NCBI RefSeq assembly: GCF_002159975.1
Contig: NZ_NFJR01000014.1
Coordinates: forward strand, 1 to 56,806
Direction of reading: 5' to 3'
Source of the DNA: Barnesiella sp. An22
GTDB lineage: Bacteria > Bacteroidota > Bacteroidia > Bacteroidales > Barnesiellaceae
Length of the DNA: 56,806 nucleotides
Part shown: piece by piece, positions 42,521 through 51,965 of the stretch
Position numbering within the stretch: position 1 is the first letter of the stretch
Layout: each line of letters begins with the position of its first letter
Notes under the pieces: model-generated
Told to the model about the DNA's origin: nothing
The model's database searches: none
Seen by the model: the letters and a program-made list of their open reading frames with translations, nothing else
Program-made: the position numbers and the translations under genes

Positions 42521-45500
42521 TCAGAATTTTGTTGCTGGCACCCCTGTGAAAGTCATCTTCACGGGGCGTATTCTGCCATTTGAGTCGAAATGAAGCTCAT
42601 CGACGCATGTGACGCGGTCGTTGCCGTCGGTCGCTCCGAGCGGATGGCGGTGGTAGACGATATAGTATTTGCCCGTTTCGCCAGACCGGATCACGGAATG
42701 ATGTCCCGCGCCGGTTCCTATTTCCGGGTCTGATTCCAGGATAGTGCCTACCCGTTCAAAAGGACCGAAAGGAGAATTGGCGATTGCATAGGCCACCCGG
42801 TAGTCGTCTTTGGTCCAGTCGCCCTCGCTCCACATGAAATAATATTTCCCGTCCTTAACAAGCATGAACGGCCCTTCTGTATAATCCTTTGGAGTCACTT
42901 CTTTGTAGAGCGAGCCGTCGGGGAAAGGGACAAGAGATTTGAAATCGTCGGCGAGACGGACCATGTTGCAGTGTCCCCAGCCTCCGTAATACATATAATA
43001 ACTCCCATCCTTGTCTTTGAAAACGAACTGGTCGATTGGCTGCGCCCCGTTCACTATCTCATTTATCAGCGGTCGGCCAAGCAGATCCTTGAACGGACCT
43101 GCCGGCTTGTCGCTGACTGCGACACCAATACCGCCGATTTCGCCCTCGTGGACATCGTTTGCCCCGAAGAAAAGATAATACTTCCCGTCCTTCTCAAGCA
43201 CTGCCGGAGCCCACATCGCACCCCAGGCCCATTTGACATCTTCTGTACTGATGATGTTTTCATGTTTAGTCCAATGGATGAGATCGGTGGTAGAGAAGCA
43301 GTCCATTGCGGTCTGCTCCTTGAAAGGAAGGCTGCGCGTAGGATATACGAACACCGTGTCGCCATACACGATTCCCTCCGGGTCGGCATACCACCCGGGG
43401 AAACAGGGATTTCCCCCTATATCGGTCGCACTATCATATTTCACAGCGACTTTATGTGGCAGGTCGGCTGATGACGAGCCTACGGAAAAGACATATTTAC
43501 CATCCAGTATACGTTCAGAAGCCGTTTCCTCATCATAATAAGCCAAAGAAGAGAACGGAATGTCAACAGACACACTGCGGGTTTCGCCCGGTGCGAGATC
43601 CACTTTTGAAAAACCAACAAGTTTCTTCTTTTCCCTAAGCAGTCCTTTCAGTTTGGGAGCCGAGACGTATACCTGTACCGTTTCTGCGCCGGATGTCGAA
43701 CCGATATTCGATACATCCATTTTCAGGTTATAGCCAATACCAGTCCGGGTCACGACCGGTTTACCGATGTTAAAATCAGTATAACTCAGGCCGTAGCCGA
43801 ACGGAAACAACACCGGAAGTCCATTGTAATCATACCAACGATATCCTATAAGAATATCTTCGTCATAATATATGTCATAAATGTCGGAATCAGCCCGTCG
43901 GATTCCCGGATAACGGCGCTCACCATTAGTAGGCAAGTCCTCAATGCGCTTTGGGAAAGTAAATGGCAATTTCCCCGACGGGTTGACTTTGCCGGTAAGG
44001 ACATCGGCAAGACTGTTGCCAGCCTCACTGCCGAGATACCAGTCCTGGACAATAGCGGCCACTTTATCCGCCCAGGGCATCAATACCGGTGTGCCTGAAA
44101 TATTTACCACAATCAGATTGGGATTTATATCGGCAATAGCTGAGATAAGTTCGTCCTGTCCGTATGGAAGCTGCAAAGTCTTACGGTCGGAATTCTCGGT
44201 GTCCTGGCAGAGGGAGTGATTCAAGCCGCCAATGAATATCACGACATCGGCGTCTTTCGCTTTTGCAAGTACATCGGTTTTAAGTTGCTCGGGAGTTCGC
44301 TCTTCGGCCAACATCTCGAAGTCCTGACTTTTCACATTGTCGAATACCGTGCTTCCCGCTCCGATATATCCTCGTTCCCAGTCAACAACCACATCATGTA
44401 ATGCCGACTTCAATCCGGCCAATGGAGTAACTTCATGCTGTACCTTCAGAGAAGCCGAGCCACCTCCGACGGTCATCATCTTCACTGCGTTTTCACCTAC
44501 TACAAGAATTTTGCGGATATCTTGTTTCAAAGGGAGTATACCGTTGTTTTTAAGGAGAACAATTCCTTCGGAGCCGATTTTGCGGGCTGTGGCATAATGT
44601 TCGGGGCAAGTGAAGCGGCCTTTCCAATTGGAAGGAGCCATTGACGTGCGGAAAATTGTGCGGAGTATGCGCCTCACTCTGTCATTGAGATCGTCAACGG
44701 ATTCACGACCATCCCTCAGTCTCTCGAGATAGGGGTTGGCCATATAATAGCTGTCGTAGGCATTCATATTTACCGACACACCGTCAGTGCCGGTACCCAT
44801 TTCAAGGTCAAGCCCACCTTCAAGAACAGCGTCGGTGTTGTGCACACCTCCCCAGTCGCTGACTGCGACACCGTCGAATCCCCATTGTTGTTTCAATATG
44901 TCTTTCAAAAGTCGCGGGTTCTCGCAGCAGTTGCGGTTTTCAAAGAGATTATAAGCCGGCATAATGGCCCATGCGCCGCCGTCTACGGCAGCTTTGAACG
45001 GTTTGAGGTATATTTCATGCAAAGCACGTTCTCCGACATGTACATTCGTCGTATAACGGTTGTCTTCGTTGTTATTCAGAGCAAAATGTTTGACACATGC
45101 CGCAACATTATTGCTTTGAACGCCCTGGATATAAGGCACGACCATTGTTGACGTAAGAAACGGGTCTTCGCCCATATATTCGAAACTACGGCCGTTGAGA
45201 GGTGTACGCATCATATTCACTCCGGGGCCAAGCAGAATGTCTTTGCGGCGATATCGCGCTTCCTCGCCTATGGCTCTGCCGTATTCACGGGCTAATTCCG
45301 GGCGCCATGTGGCAGCCAGGCAGCTTAGAGCCGGGAATGCAGTGCAAGAGTCATTGGTCCACTCGGCGCTGTTCCATTCGTCCCAGAATACTTCCGGACG
45401 AATGCCGTGAGGCCCGTCAGTACACCATAGTTCCGGGATTCCGAGACGGGGAACACCGGCAGAGGAGAATTTCGACTGGGCATGAACCATCTTGACTTTT

Positions 45501-45664
45501 TCCTCAAGAGTCATACGCGAAAGTGCATCCTCGATACGCTCTTCCAGTGGAGCCGAATAGTCGAGGTATTTCGAATCAGTAGCATGTGCAATGCCTTGTG
45601 CACAAATAATTGAACCAAGACATAATATTAATGACACTACGACGGCCTTGAAATGGTATTTCAT
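42521..45664 (-). CDS. GH3-GH43 fusion glycoside hydrolase
   Basis: This 1047-residue secreted two-enzyme protein has a signal peptide (about 1-28). Residues about 35-740 form a full GH3 enzyme, with KHFALNNNE, nucleophile Asp270 in VSDWGG, the alpha/beta sandwich domain and a FnIII-like domain (LDGKYVFSVGSSSADL). Residues about 749-1047 form a complete single-domain GH43 five-blade propeller: base Asp761 (YADPEG), pKa-tuning Asp878 (QPIDQF) and acid Glu930 (TEGPF). All key residues of both halves are present, so both are predicted active. GH3 gives beta-glucosidase or xylosidase activity and GH43 alpha-L-arabinofuranosidase, xylosidase or galactanase activity. The specificities are inference. 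Confidence 0.9.
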   Translation of the reverse strand: MKYHFKAVVVSLILCLGSIICAQGIAHATDSKYLDYSAPLEERIEDALSRMTLEEKVKMVHAQSKFSSAGVPRLGIPELWCTDGPHGIRPEVFWDEWNSAEWTNDSCTAFPALSCLAATWRPELAREYGRAIGEEARYRRKDILLGPGVNMMRTPLNGRSFEYMGEDPFLTSTMVVPYIQGVQSNNVAACVKHFALNNNEDNRYTTNVHVGERALHEIYLKPFKAAVDGGAWAIMPAYNLFENRNCCENPRLLKDILKQQWGFDGVAVSDWGGVHNTDAVLEGGLDLEMGTGTDGVSVNMNAYDSYYMANPYLERLRDGRESVDDLNDRVRRILRTIFRTSMAPSNWKGRFTCPEHYATARKIGSEGIVLLKNNGILPLKQDIRKILVVGENAVKMMTVGGGSASLKVQHEVTPLAGLKSALHDVVVDWERGYIGAGSTVFDNVKSQDFEMLAEERTPEQLKTDVLAKAKDADVVIFIGGLNHSLCQDTENSDRKTLQLPYGQDELISAIADINPNLIVVNISGTPVLMPWADKVAAIVQDWYLGSEAGNSLADVLTGKVNPSGKLPFTFPKRIEDLPTNGERRYPGIRRADSDIYDIYYDEDILIGYRWYDYNGLPVLFPFGYGLSYTDFNIGKPVVTRTGIGYNLKMDVSNIGSTSGAETVQVYVSAPKLKGLLREKKKLVGFSKVDLAPGETRSVSVDIPFSSLAYYDEETASERILDGKYVFSVGSSSADLPHKVAVKYDSATDIGGNPCFPGWYADPEGIVYGDTVFVYPTRSLPFKEQTAMDCFSTTDLIHWTKHENIISTEDVKWAWGAMWAPAVLEKDGKYYLFFGANDVHEGEIGGIGVAVSDKPAGPFKDLLGRPLINEIVNGAQPIDQFVFKDKDGSYYMYYGGWGHCNMVRLADDFKSLVPFPDGSLYKEVTPKDYTEGPFMLVKDGKYYFMWSEGDWTKDDYRVAYAIANSPFGPFERVGTILESDPEIGTGAGHHSVIRSGETGKYYIVYHRHPLGATDGNDRVTCVDELHFDSNGRIRPVKMTFTGVPATKF

Positions 45665-45707
45665 TGCGATATATATGATTTGATTGGCAGAAGGTAGTTT
45701 TTTAATA

Positions 45708-47540
45708 TTATTTGCCCAGGTCGACCCAGACTTTCATTTTACCTGGCTTGCGGTTATCCCACGCGAAATATGGTATGAATGTGATATTTCCTTCGTTTGT
45801 TTTTAGAATCTTGAAATTACGGAGCAATCCCTCCCCGTCTTCAACACAAAATTCAGAATCGTGATTAATGGTGGCAGCATCGTAGCAGGGATTGTCACAT
45901 TCCTCCATGCAATAAACCAAAGGGCCACGCATAACAGCTCTCTTGCAAAGATTCTCTTTTACCTTCGGGTCGGCCGCCATAATATTGACGGGCATTGCCA
46001 TACTGAGTTCTATGTCTGCTCCCATCTTATCAACAGGAATAGTCACGTATCCGTTTTGTTTCGTAAATTTTCGGTTCTCACCATTGATTTTTAGCGCATA
46101 CTCATCGCACCATCCGGGAATTCGCAGCTTTATGTTTCTCGGCAGGCTTCCTTCCGGTTTAACTGTAATCTTGACATCCCCTGCAAAAGGATATCCGCCA
46201 GATATCGACATATGCACAGGCACGCTGTCTACGTCAATCTCTGTTTTATTTCCGATAAAAAGATTGACGTAAATATTGTCTTTGTCAATCCCATAGATAT
46301 AATTCCCCATAGAAGGTAGGAAGCGTGAAATGTTACTCGGGCAGCAGGCTGTCCCATACCATTCCTGACGATGGTGTGAACCATCCGATTCGAGAGGATT
46401 CACATAAAAGAATTTTTCACCTCCTAATTGGACACCGGCAAGAGCGGCGTTATACATTGTCCGCTCTAGAACATCGATATATCCGGCATCTCCAAAAAGA
46501 CGGTTCATCCGCGATGCCCACATTATAAGACCCACCGAAGCACAGGTCTCGCAGTAAGCTTCACGATTGGGTAGGTCATAGTCTTCCGTGAAACCCTCGT
46601 TATGGACTGAGGATCCAATACCCCCGGTGACATACATATTGCGCTCCGTCACATCTTCCCATACCAGCTGAAGCGCGTCGAGATAAGTTCTGTCAGCTTT
46701 TTTAGCGGCAACGTCAGCCATACCGCAGAACAGATACATGGCTCGGACGGCATGCCCCGTGATGTCTGTTATCTCCCTTACTGGTTTATCATCCTGGCAA
46801 TACTCGGTTCCCCATGGCGCACCGTTGCCATGCGATCCGTAACCGTGACCTCTCTCTTCAAGAAGCCAATGGGCAAAATCGAGGTATTTTTTATCTCCTG
46901 TAGCATCTGCCAGACGCACAAGGGCGAGTTCCACTTCCTCGTGTCCAGGCACCCAGTGTCGCTTATCCGGACCGAAAGTCTGCATCATATGGTCGGCAAA
47001 TCGTTTCGCAACATTGAGAAAGGACTGTTTGCCGGTTGCGGAATAATAAGCAACAGCAGCTTCAAAGAGATGGCCTCCGCAATACATCTCGTGCATTATC
47101 ATATCTGTCCATCGAGGAGTTGGAGCTACGATGGTATAATATGTGTTCAGATAGCCGTCATCCCATTGCGCATCTGCAATCATATTGATCCAGGTTTCCA
47201 GTTTTCTCTCAATTATCGAATCCGGATTATTGATGAGGCTGTAGGCCATTCCTTCCATTGCCTTATACACATCGGAATCATCATAACATAGTCCGGAATG
47301 CTCGCCATGCCCCTTTGCGGCATTGATAAAGTTACTCATTCGTAATGTCTTATTCTCAATCTGATCAATGCAGTGAGGAATGGTTTTATTTGCCAGATCA
47401 TCCAACCTCGGCGACCAGAAAGAATCGCATATCGACACGTGTGAAAAATCAATATTATCAATCTGTGACATATGCCGGTCGGCCTGTGCTGTAAATGCTA
47501 CTAAAAGGGCTGATGCTATGACGAAATGTTTTATGGCCAT
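45708..47540 (-). CDS. GH127 family beta-L-arabinofuranosidase-like enzyme
   Basis: This 610-residue secreted enzyme has a signal peptide (MAIKHFVIASALLVAFTAQA). The (alpha/alpha)6 catalytic domain carries the zinc-binding cysteine cluster of GH127: Glu and Cys in YCETCASVG, and two adjacent Cys in TACCPSNISRF, one of which is the nucleophile in the characterised family member HypBA1. Beta domains fill the C-terminal third. Known activity is removal of beta-L-arabinofuranose, as on hydroxyproline-rich plant glycoproteins; other sugars are known in relatives. The ATG at 47540 is taken over one 57 bases upstream because it begins the signal peptide. Confidence 0.9.
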   Translation of the reverse strand: MAIKHFVIASALLVAFTAQADRHMSQIDNIDFSHVSICDSFWSPRLDDLANKTIPHCIDQIENKTLRMSNFINAAKGHGEHSGLCYDDSDVYKAMEGMAYSLINNPDSIIERKLETWINMIADAQWDDGYLNTYYTIVAPTPRWTDMIMHEMYCGGHLFEAAVAYYSATGKQSFLNVAKRFADHMMQTFGPDKRHWVPGHEEVELALVRLADATGDKKYLDFAHWLLEERGHGYGSHGNGAPWGTEYCQDDKPVREITDITGHAVRAMYLFCGMADVAAKKADRTYLDALQLVWEDVTERNMYVTGGIGSSVHNEGFTEDYDLPNREAYCETCASVGLIMWASRMNRLFGDAGYIDVLERTMYNAALAGVQLGGEKFFYVNPLESDGSHHRQEWYGTACCPSNISRFLPSMGNYIYGIDKDNIYVNLFIGNKTEIDVDSVPVHMSISGGYPFAGDVKITVKPEGSLPRNIKLRIPGWCDEYALKINGENRKFTKQNGYVTIPVDKMGADIELSMAMPVNIMAADPKVKENLCKRAVMRGPLVYCMEECDNPCYDAATINHDSEFCVEDGEGLLRNFKILKTNEGNITFIPYFAWDNRKPGKMKVWVDLGK

Positions 47541-47644
47541 GGTAAAAATACGTATTGTTTGTTTCGTGAAATGGAAATAACAAGGATTGCAGTTCATGCT
47601 CAGTCGATGGACTGCAACCCCCGATATTGTATTATATCCTTTTG

Positions 47645-48913
47645 TTAGCGGATGATAACTTTTCTGACTGTAGTCCCGGTTCGCTGAATGTATACTTCCC
47701 CGGCAACAGGATTCATTACACGGATACCCTGAAGGTTAAAGTATTCGCAGGTGGCATTGCCGCCATCTTGAATGATTTCTGTTATTGATGTCGCGGGTTC
47801 GTTGTTGGCTGAGACTTTCATTTTGTTGAGATCGAAGCGGATTTTGTAAGTGCCCGGTTCTTTGGTTGTCCAGTTGTAATCTTCGTTCTGATCCATCTTG
47901 ATATCCAGACCGTACTTGTTGTCGATTGCCAACTCAGTATTGTCTATTTCGGGGCGAAGATGTGTTCCCCATACGGGAGCCATCGATGCGCGGAATCTTT
48001 TGCCAGACTCGCAGTTGTCGAAAGTCGCCTCAAAGACGTTAGGCGAAACCTGTTCCATTGGCTGGAAAGACCAGTTTGTAAGGTCGCCTACCATATAGAG
48101 CTGGTTAGCGATAACTTTGTCGCTGAGGTATTCTGCGCTCATCTCCATGTTACGCAAATCAAGCGTAATCTTGTATGTTCCAGCTTCAGATACAGTCCAC
48201 TGGTTGTCATTCAGGTCGGCTCCGCGGAATACTTCTATGGCGCATTTTTTCAAACCTTCTGCACCAATGGTGATATTCTGCGCCGGATGAATCCAGTTTC
48301 CATCCCACTCCTTATCATTGCGCAGGCTGAACTTGAAAGCACCGCCCTTCATATATGTCTGATATGTGAAAATGTAGGGATTAGTCGCGTCCAGGGTCAA
48401 AGGAGTGCCTTCGGCCGGATTCCAGCCTCCGATAGTGGCATCGCCCACTGCGTATACGCTGGGAGTAATCACGGGAAGGACTTCGCTGAAGTCCGAAGTG
48501 ATGGAAACGATGGCCTTATCAAGGTCGAATACGATACGGTAGTTGCCGCTTTCGGCGATATACCAGTTCTTATCGCCGCCTTCCATGTTGTTATAGTCGA
48601 TGTTGGCAGTCGCCGATGTCGCGGGGCTGAGGAGAGTCTTGTCCTCGACGGCATGAACCTGAGGACCGTTGAATACGACATCAGCACCCCATGCACTGGC
48701 ACGGAAGCGTCCGGTGGAGACACCGTCGCCGCCTTCCACCTTGCCTTGATAGAAGAAGACATGATCAGATGTTTTGACGAGTTCGAATGCACTCCATTGG
48801 GTAGGATCTCCTACCATGAAGAGCTCGGAAATTTCCGACAGGGTTGCTTGAGCTGATGCAGTGCCTGATATCGACAGGGTTGCAACAGCAGCTAACCAAC
48901 AGATTTTTTTCAT
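47645..48913 (-). CDS. SusE/F-like glycan-binding protein with C-terminal tail (second)
   Basis: This 422-residue secreted protein has a signal peptide (1-22). Three tandem SusE/F-type domains follow, beginning LFMVGDPTQWSAF (about 31), VYAVGDATIGGWN (about 153) and LYMVGDLTNWSFQ (about 273), each ending in a YRIVFDLDK / YKITLDLRN / YKIRFDLNK strand. The C-terminal tail (about 385-422) contains CEYFNLQGIRVMNPVAGEVYI, like that of the third protein, and there is no lipobox. It lies between the GH27-like and GH127 genes. A glycan-capture role at the cell surface is inferred. Confidence 0.8.
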   Translation of the reverse strand: MKKICWLAAVATLSISGTASAQATLSEISELFMVGDPTQWSAFELVKTSDHVFFYQGKVEGGDGVSTGRFRASAWGADVVFNGPQVHAVEDKTLLSPATSATANIDYNNMEGGDKNWYIAESGNYRIVFDLDKAIVSITSDFSEVLPVITPSVYAVGDATIGGWNPAEGTPLTLDATNPYIFTYQTYMKGGAFKFSLRNDKEWDGNWIHPAQNITIGAEGLKKCAIEVFRGADLNDNQWTVSEAGTYKITLDLRNMEMSAEYLSDKVIANQLYMVGDLTNWSFQPMEQVSPNVFEATFDNCESGKRFRASMAPVWGTHLRPEIDNTELAIDNKYGLDIKMDQNEDYNWTTKEPGTYKIRFDLNKMKVSANNEPATSITEIIQDGGNATCEYFNLQGIRVMNPVAGEVYIQRTGTTVRKVIIR

Positions 48914-48949
48914 GATTAATTGTTGTTTTTCGGGGTTGAACTATTTATA

Positions 48950-50362
48950 TTATTTGGAAAGCCTTACTATTTTGCATCCATGGGGCTCGATTTGCGCGTT
49001 GATTGCCGAGGCGGTGCCTTCATCGGCATGCTCCCAGAGGTCTCGCACTTTCATAGGACTGCTGATTCCCAAGTCCGCGAAAGCTACATTGAAGACTTTA
49101 GGATTGTCCTCTCTGTTAAAAAGACCTACGATGTAATCGCCGTTGCTCATTTGGCCATACCACACATTACTGCCTTCAGAATTAACTACATCTGACAGCG
49201 GTTTACCAACAAAACGATCATGGTTCAGTGCCAACATTTCATCGTTTGTGTAGTATTTTAAATTATCACCAATGGTACCGGGTTGGTCTGCAACAGCTAT
49301 CGGTCCTCCGGCCATCAACTGTATGGAGATGCAGAATTTCTTCTCAGCATCGGTTTCAAAACTATGGGCAATCGTGAAATCGCCGTCAAGTATGACCTTG
49401 TCGCGGCCGCTCAAGTGGCTCCAATAAGTGAAACCGTCAAACTGGTTATTGAGATTCGACCAACGGTTATAGATTTTGCCGCGGTCATGAGAAGATGTAT
49501 GCAGCCAACCCCCGGTCCAAGTGTCACGGACTATACGTATCATATGGCCATAACGTTTTTCAATCTCGGCATCATTATATAAATGTGGCATTACAAGCGA
49601 AACCATAATGTCTTGTTCTTTGGCTTCCAATGCAATAGTCTCCAATAAATCGGCATAGTTCTGACGGCCATATCCTTTGCCGACAATATTATTCCTGTCG
49701 AAACCATCTTCGTAATGACTCAGATAATCAAATCGAAGGAAATCCGCTCCAAGCTCTTTGTAATATCTAATCAGTGCCCGGATATATTCGCGTGCTCCCG
49801 GATGCGACATAACTATATATTTATACGGCTCATTAGCCTTCGGATTTATAACTTCATCAATGTCGGGATTATATAGAAGGCTGCCCATGGAATATTCAGT
49901 ACCGGGAACCTTATCGCGTTCTGCGCAGGTATATGTCATCGGAATATCATATATTCCGACTTTCAGACCTTTGGAATGTGCATAATCGATTATATCCCTG
50001 TAAGCAGTACCTCCATAATGTGTTTTGAAGATACCATCTACACATTGCGTATCAAGGAAGCCATCAGTGCATACCATATCGTATCCATGAGGTTTGAGTT
50101 CAGTCGCAACCCAATCGATAACCTCCTTCCATTGCTCTAAAGAAAAGTGCTGTTTTTCAACGGGCAGATCCTGTTGGTCGAGACACGCTTCATATATACT
50201 CCAATATAATGGGGCTTTGTAAGAATGGAAGCCTGCGATGTCTGTCAGTTCGGGATGTTCATGCACATCCGGACGATTCATAACATAGTTCGGATCGTCT
50301 GAACATCCAGCCATCATGATGACAAGGATGTTCAAAATCGTGAAGAATAAGTATTTTTTCAT
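48950..50362 (-). CDS. GH27/GH36-like glycosidase lipoprotein
   Basis: This 470-residue lipoprotein (lipobox MAGC at about 17-20) is a TIM-barrel glycosidase of the clan that holds alpha-galactosidases: the segment WKEVIDWVATELKPHGYDMVCTD, the nucleophile-type LRFDYLSHYE (about 218-227), a later RIVRDTWTGGW, and AVADQPGTIGDNLKYYTNDEMLALNHD, which resembles the GH27 barrel end. A beta C-terminal domain follows (IVGLFNREDNPKVFNV). Known GH27 activities include alpha-galactosidase, beta-L-arabinopyranosidase and isomaltodextranase. I cannot decide among them, and a related family is possible. It lies 17 bases after the SusE/F lipoprotein gene. Confidence 0.75.
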   Translation of the reverse strand: MKKYLFFTILNILVIMMAGCSDDPNYVMNRPDVHEHPELTDIAGFHSYKAPLYWSIYEACLDQQDLPVEKQHFSLEQWKEVIDWVATELKPHGYDMVCTDGFLDTQCVDGIFKTHYGGTAYRDIIDYAHSKGLKVGIYDIPMTYTCAERDKVPGTEYSMGSLLYNPDIDEVINPKANEPYKYIVMSHPGAREYIRALIRYYKELGADFLRFDYLSHYEDGFDRNNIVGKGYGRQNYADLLETIALEAKEQDIMVSLVMPHLYNDAEIEKRYGHMIRIVRDTWTGGWLHTSSHDRGKIYNRWSNLNNQFDGFTYWSHLSGRDKVILDGDFTIAHSFETDAEKKFCISIQLMAGGPIAVADQPGTIGDNLKYYTNDEMLALNHDRFVGKPLSDVVNSEGSNVWYGQMSNGDYIVGLFNREDNPKVFNVAFADLGISSPMKVRDLWEHADEGTASAINAQIEPHGCKIVRLSK

Positions 50363-50379
50363 GCTTCAGTGAGTGTTTG

Positions 50380-51939
50380 TCAATCTTTATATTCGGCTTT
50401 AATTGTCCAATGTTCGAGGTCGAAAGTTAATTTATAGTTTCCAGCTTTCTCTACGTTCCAGTTATAGTCTGGATTCGCAGTATATATGAATCCTGATGAC
50501 GCAACTCCGTTGATGCCAATGGGTGAGTTATCAGATTTCGGCCTAACATGAATTCCCCAGTCCTTGACAGGAGTCGCACGCATGCGCCCGGCATTGAGAT
50601 GCCCATCATACACGAAAATATACTTTGATACTCGTGTGACGGGGGTGGGATTATATATATCCCATCCAGAAGGAGCGGCGTCTCCCAGAATGAAGAATTC
50701 TTCGGTCTCAATCGGGTTTACCGGTATCTCGATATCTTCAAGGGTACCGAGATAGCTGCAGCTCATCGTCCATTTACTTAGATTTAAGGTCAGACGATAC
50801 TTCCCGGCATCTTTTACAACCCACTTGTAGTCAGGGTTAAGAGAATAATCGAATTCTTCTTCTGTTATGTCAGTCTTAGTAATCGGCCTGTTTCCGCCCA
50901 ACGGTCGGATCGCATCCCACGACGGATATTCATCTCCGCTTTTGGGATAAACCTTGAACTCTCCGGCATAAAGATTGCCCTCATAGGTGAAAACATGGCT
51001 GTCTGACGCATCACGAGTCAATGCCGTCATGGCATCACCGTTCCATCCATTCACAGTAGCATCGCCGACCATAAACAATGTAGAGGTCTCAATAGGTTTT
51101 TTAACCTCCGGGTCGGGATTCTCTCCACCAAGGAATTCGGTTTTAAGAGTCCAATTCTCAAGGTCGAATGTCAGATGATAATTGCCTGGATCGGTGACAA
51201 GCCAATTGATGTCGGGATCCCAAACATACATGAAGTTTTCATTTTCTATTCCGTCTTTCCCGATTTTGACATGGTCTGTTACCGGGCGAATATGATAGCC
51301 CCAGGCTCTTTTAGTGGTGGCGCGAAGTTCACCTTCGTTCAACCAACATTCATATTCAAAAATATATTTGCTTTTCTTAGCTGTCTCGGGAGCATTCCCT
51401 ATGTTCCAACCGATTGATGTGGCCGATCCAACAATATAGAGGGTCTCCGTTTCGATAGGCGCAACCTCCGGCTGCACGAATTCACCGAGATATTCGGTGC
51501 TCAGTGTCCAGTCGCGCAGATTAAAAGTGAGTTCATAGGTGCCGTTGGCGACAACAAGCCATTTTTCATCAGGGTTGTCGGCATGCATCTGGAACTTGAC
51601 CGCTTCAAGCGGTTCCTTACCTATTTCCTGGCCATAATAAATCGGACGGATGAAATCCACATCAAGACTTGATGTCGGTGCGAGACTCACCTTGAATTCT
51701 CCCTCATGCAGTTGGCCCTTGTAAACGAATATATATGGATCCGTCTCGGAGCATTGCATCGGAGTTGGATCTTCGAATGACCAGCCGGTCGGCACTGCAT
51801 CACCTACAAGATACAGTTCTTTAGTATGTATCGGACTTTTAAAGTCAGATACAATCAAATCCTTCTCTCCTTCACAAGAGCTCATTACGCATAATGTGAA
51901 GAAAAACATCAGGACTTGAGATTTTTTAATTCTATTCAT
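50380..51939 (-). CDS. SusE/F-like outer-membrane glycan-binding lipoprotein
   Basis: This 519-residue lipoprotein (lipobox MSSC, about residues 19-22) has four tandem SusE/F-type domains, each starting with ELYLVGDAVPTGW (about 42), TLYIVGSATSIGW (about 166), TLFMVGDATVNGW (about 287) and EFFILGDAAPSGW (about 412), and each ending in a YxLTFxLxxWT strand followed by EYL. It is placed right after SusD, where PULs encode surface glycan-binding proteins, and is likely displayed on the outer membrane. Confidence 0.85.
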   Translation of the reverse strand: MNRIKKSQVLMFFFTLCVMSSCEGEKDLIVSDFKSPIHTKELYLVGDAVPTGWSFEDPTPMQCSETDPYIFVYKGQLHEGEFKVSLAPTSSLDVDFIRPIYYGQEIGKEPLEAVKFQMHADNPDEKWLVVANGTYELTFNLRDWTLSTEYLGEFVQPEVAPIETETLYIVGSATSIGWNIGNAPETAKKSKYIFEYECWLNEGELRATTKRAWGYHIRPVTDHVKIGKDGIENENFMYVWDPDINWLVTDPGNYHLTFDLENWTLKTEFLGGENPDPEVKKPIETSTLFMVGDATVNGWNGDAMTALTRDASDSHVFTYEGNLYAGEFKVYPKSGDEYPSWDAIRPLGGNRPITKTDITEEEFDYSLNPDYKWVVKDAGKYRLTLNLSKWTMSCSYLGTLEDIEIPVNPIETEEFFILGDAAPSGWDIYNPTPVTRVSKYIFVYDGHLNAGRMRATPVKDWGIHVRPKSDNSPIGINGVASSGFIYTANPDYNWNVEKAGNYKLTFDLEHWTIKAEYKD

Positions 51940-51965
51940 AGTTCTATTGATGAGTGATGGATTTG

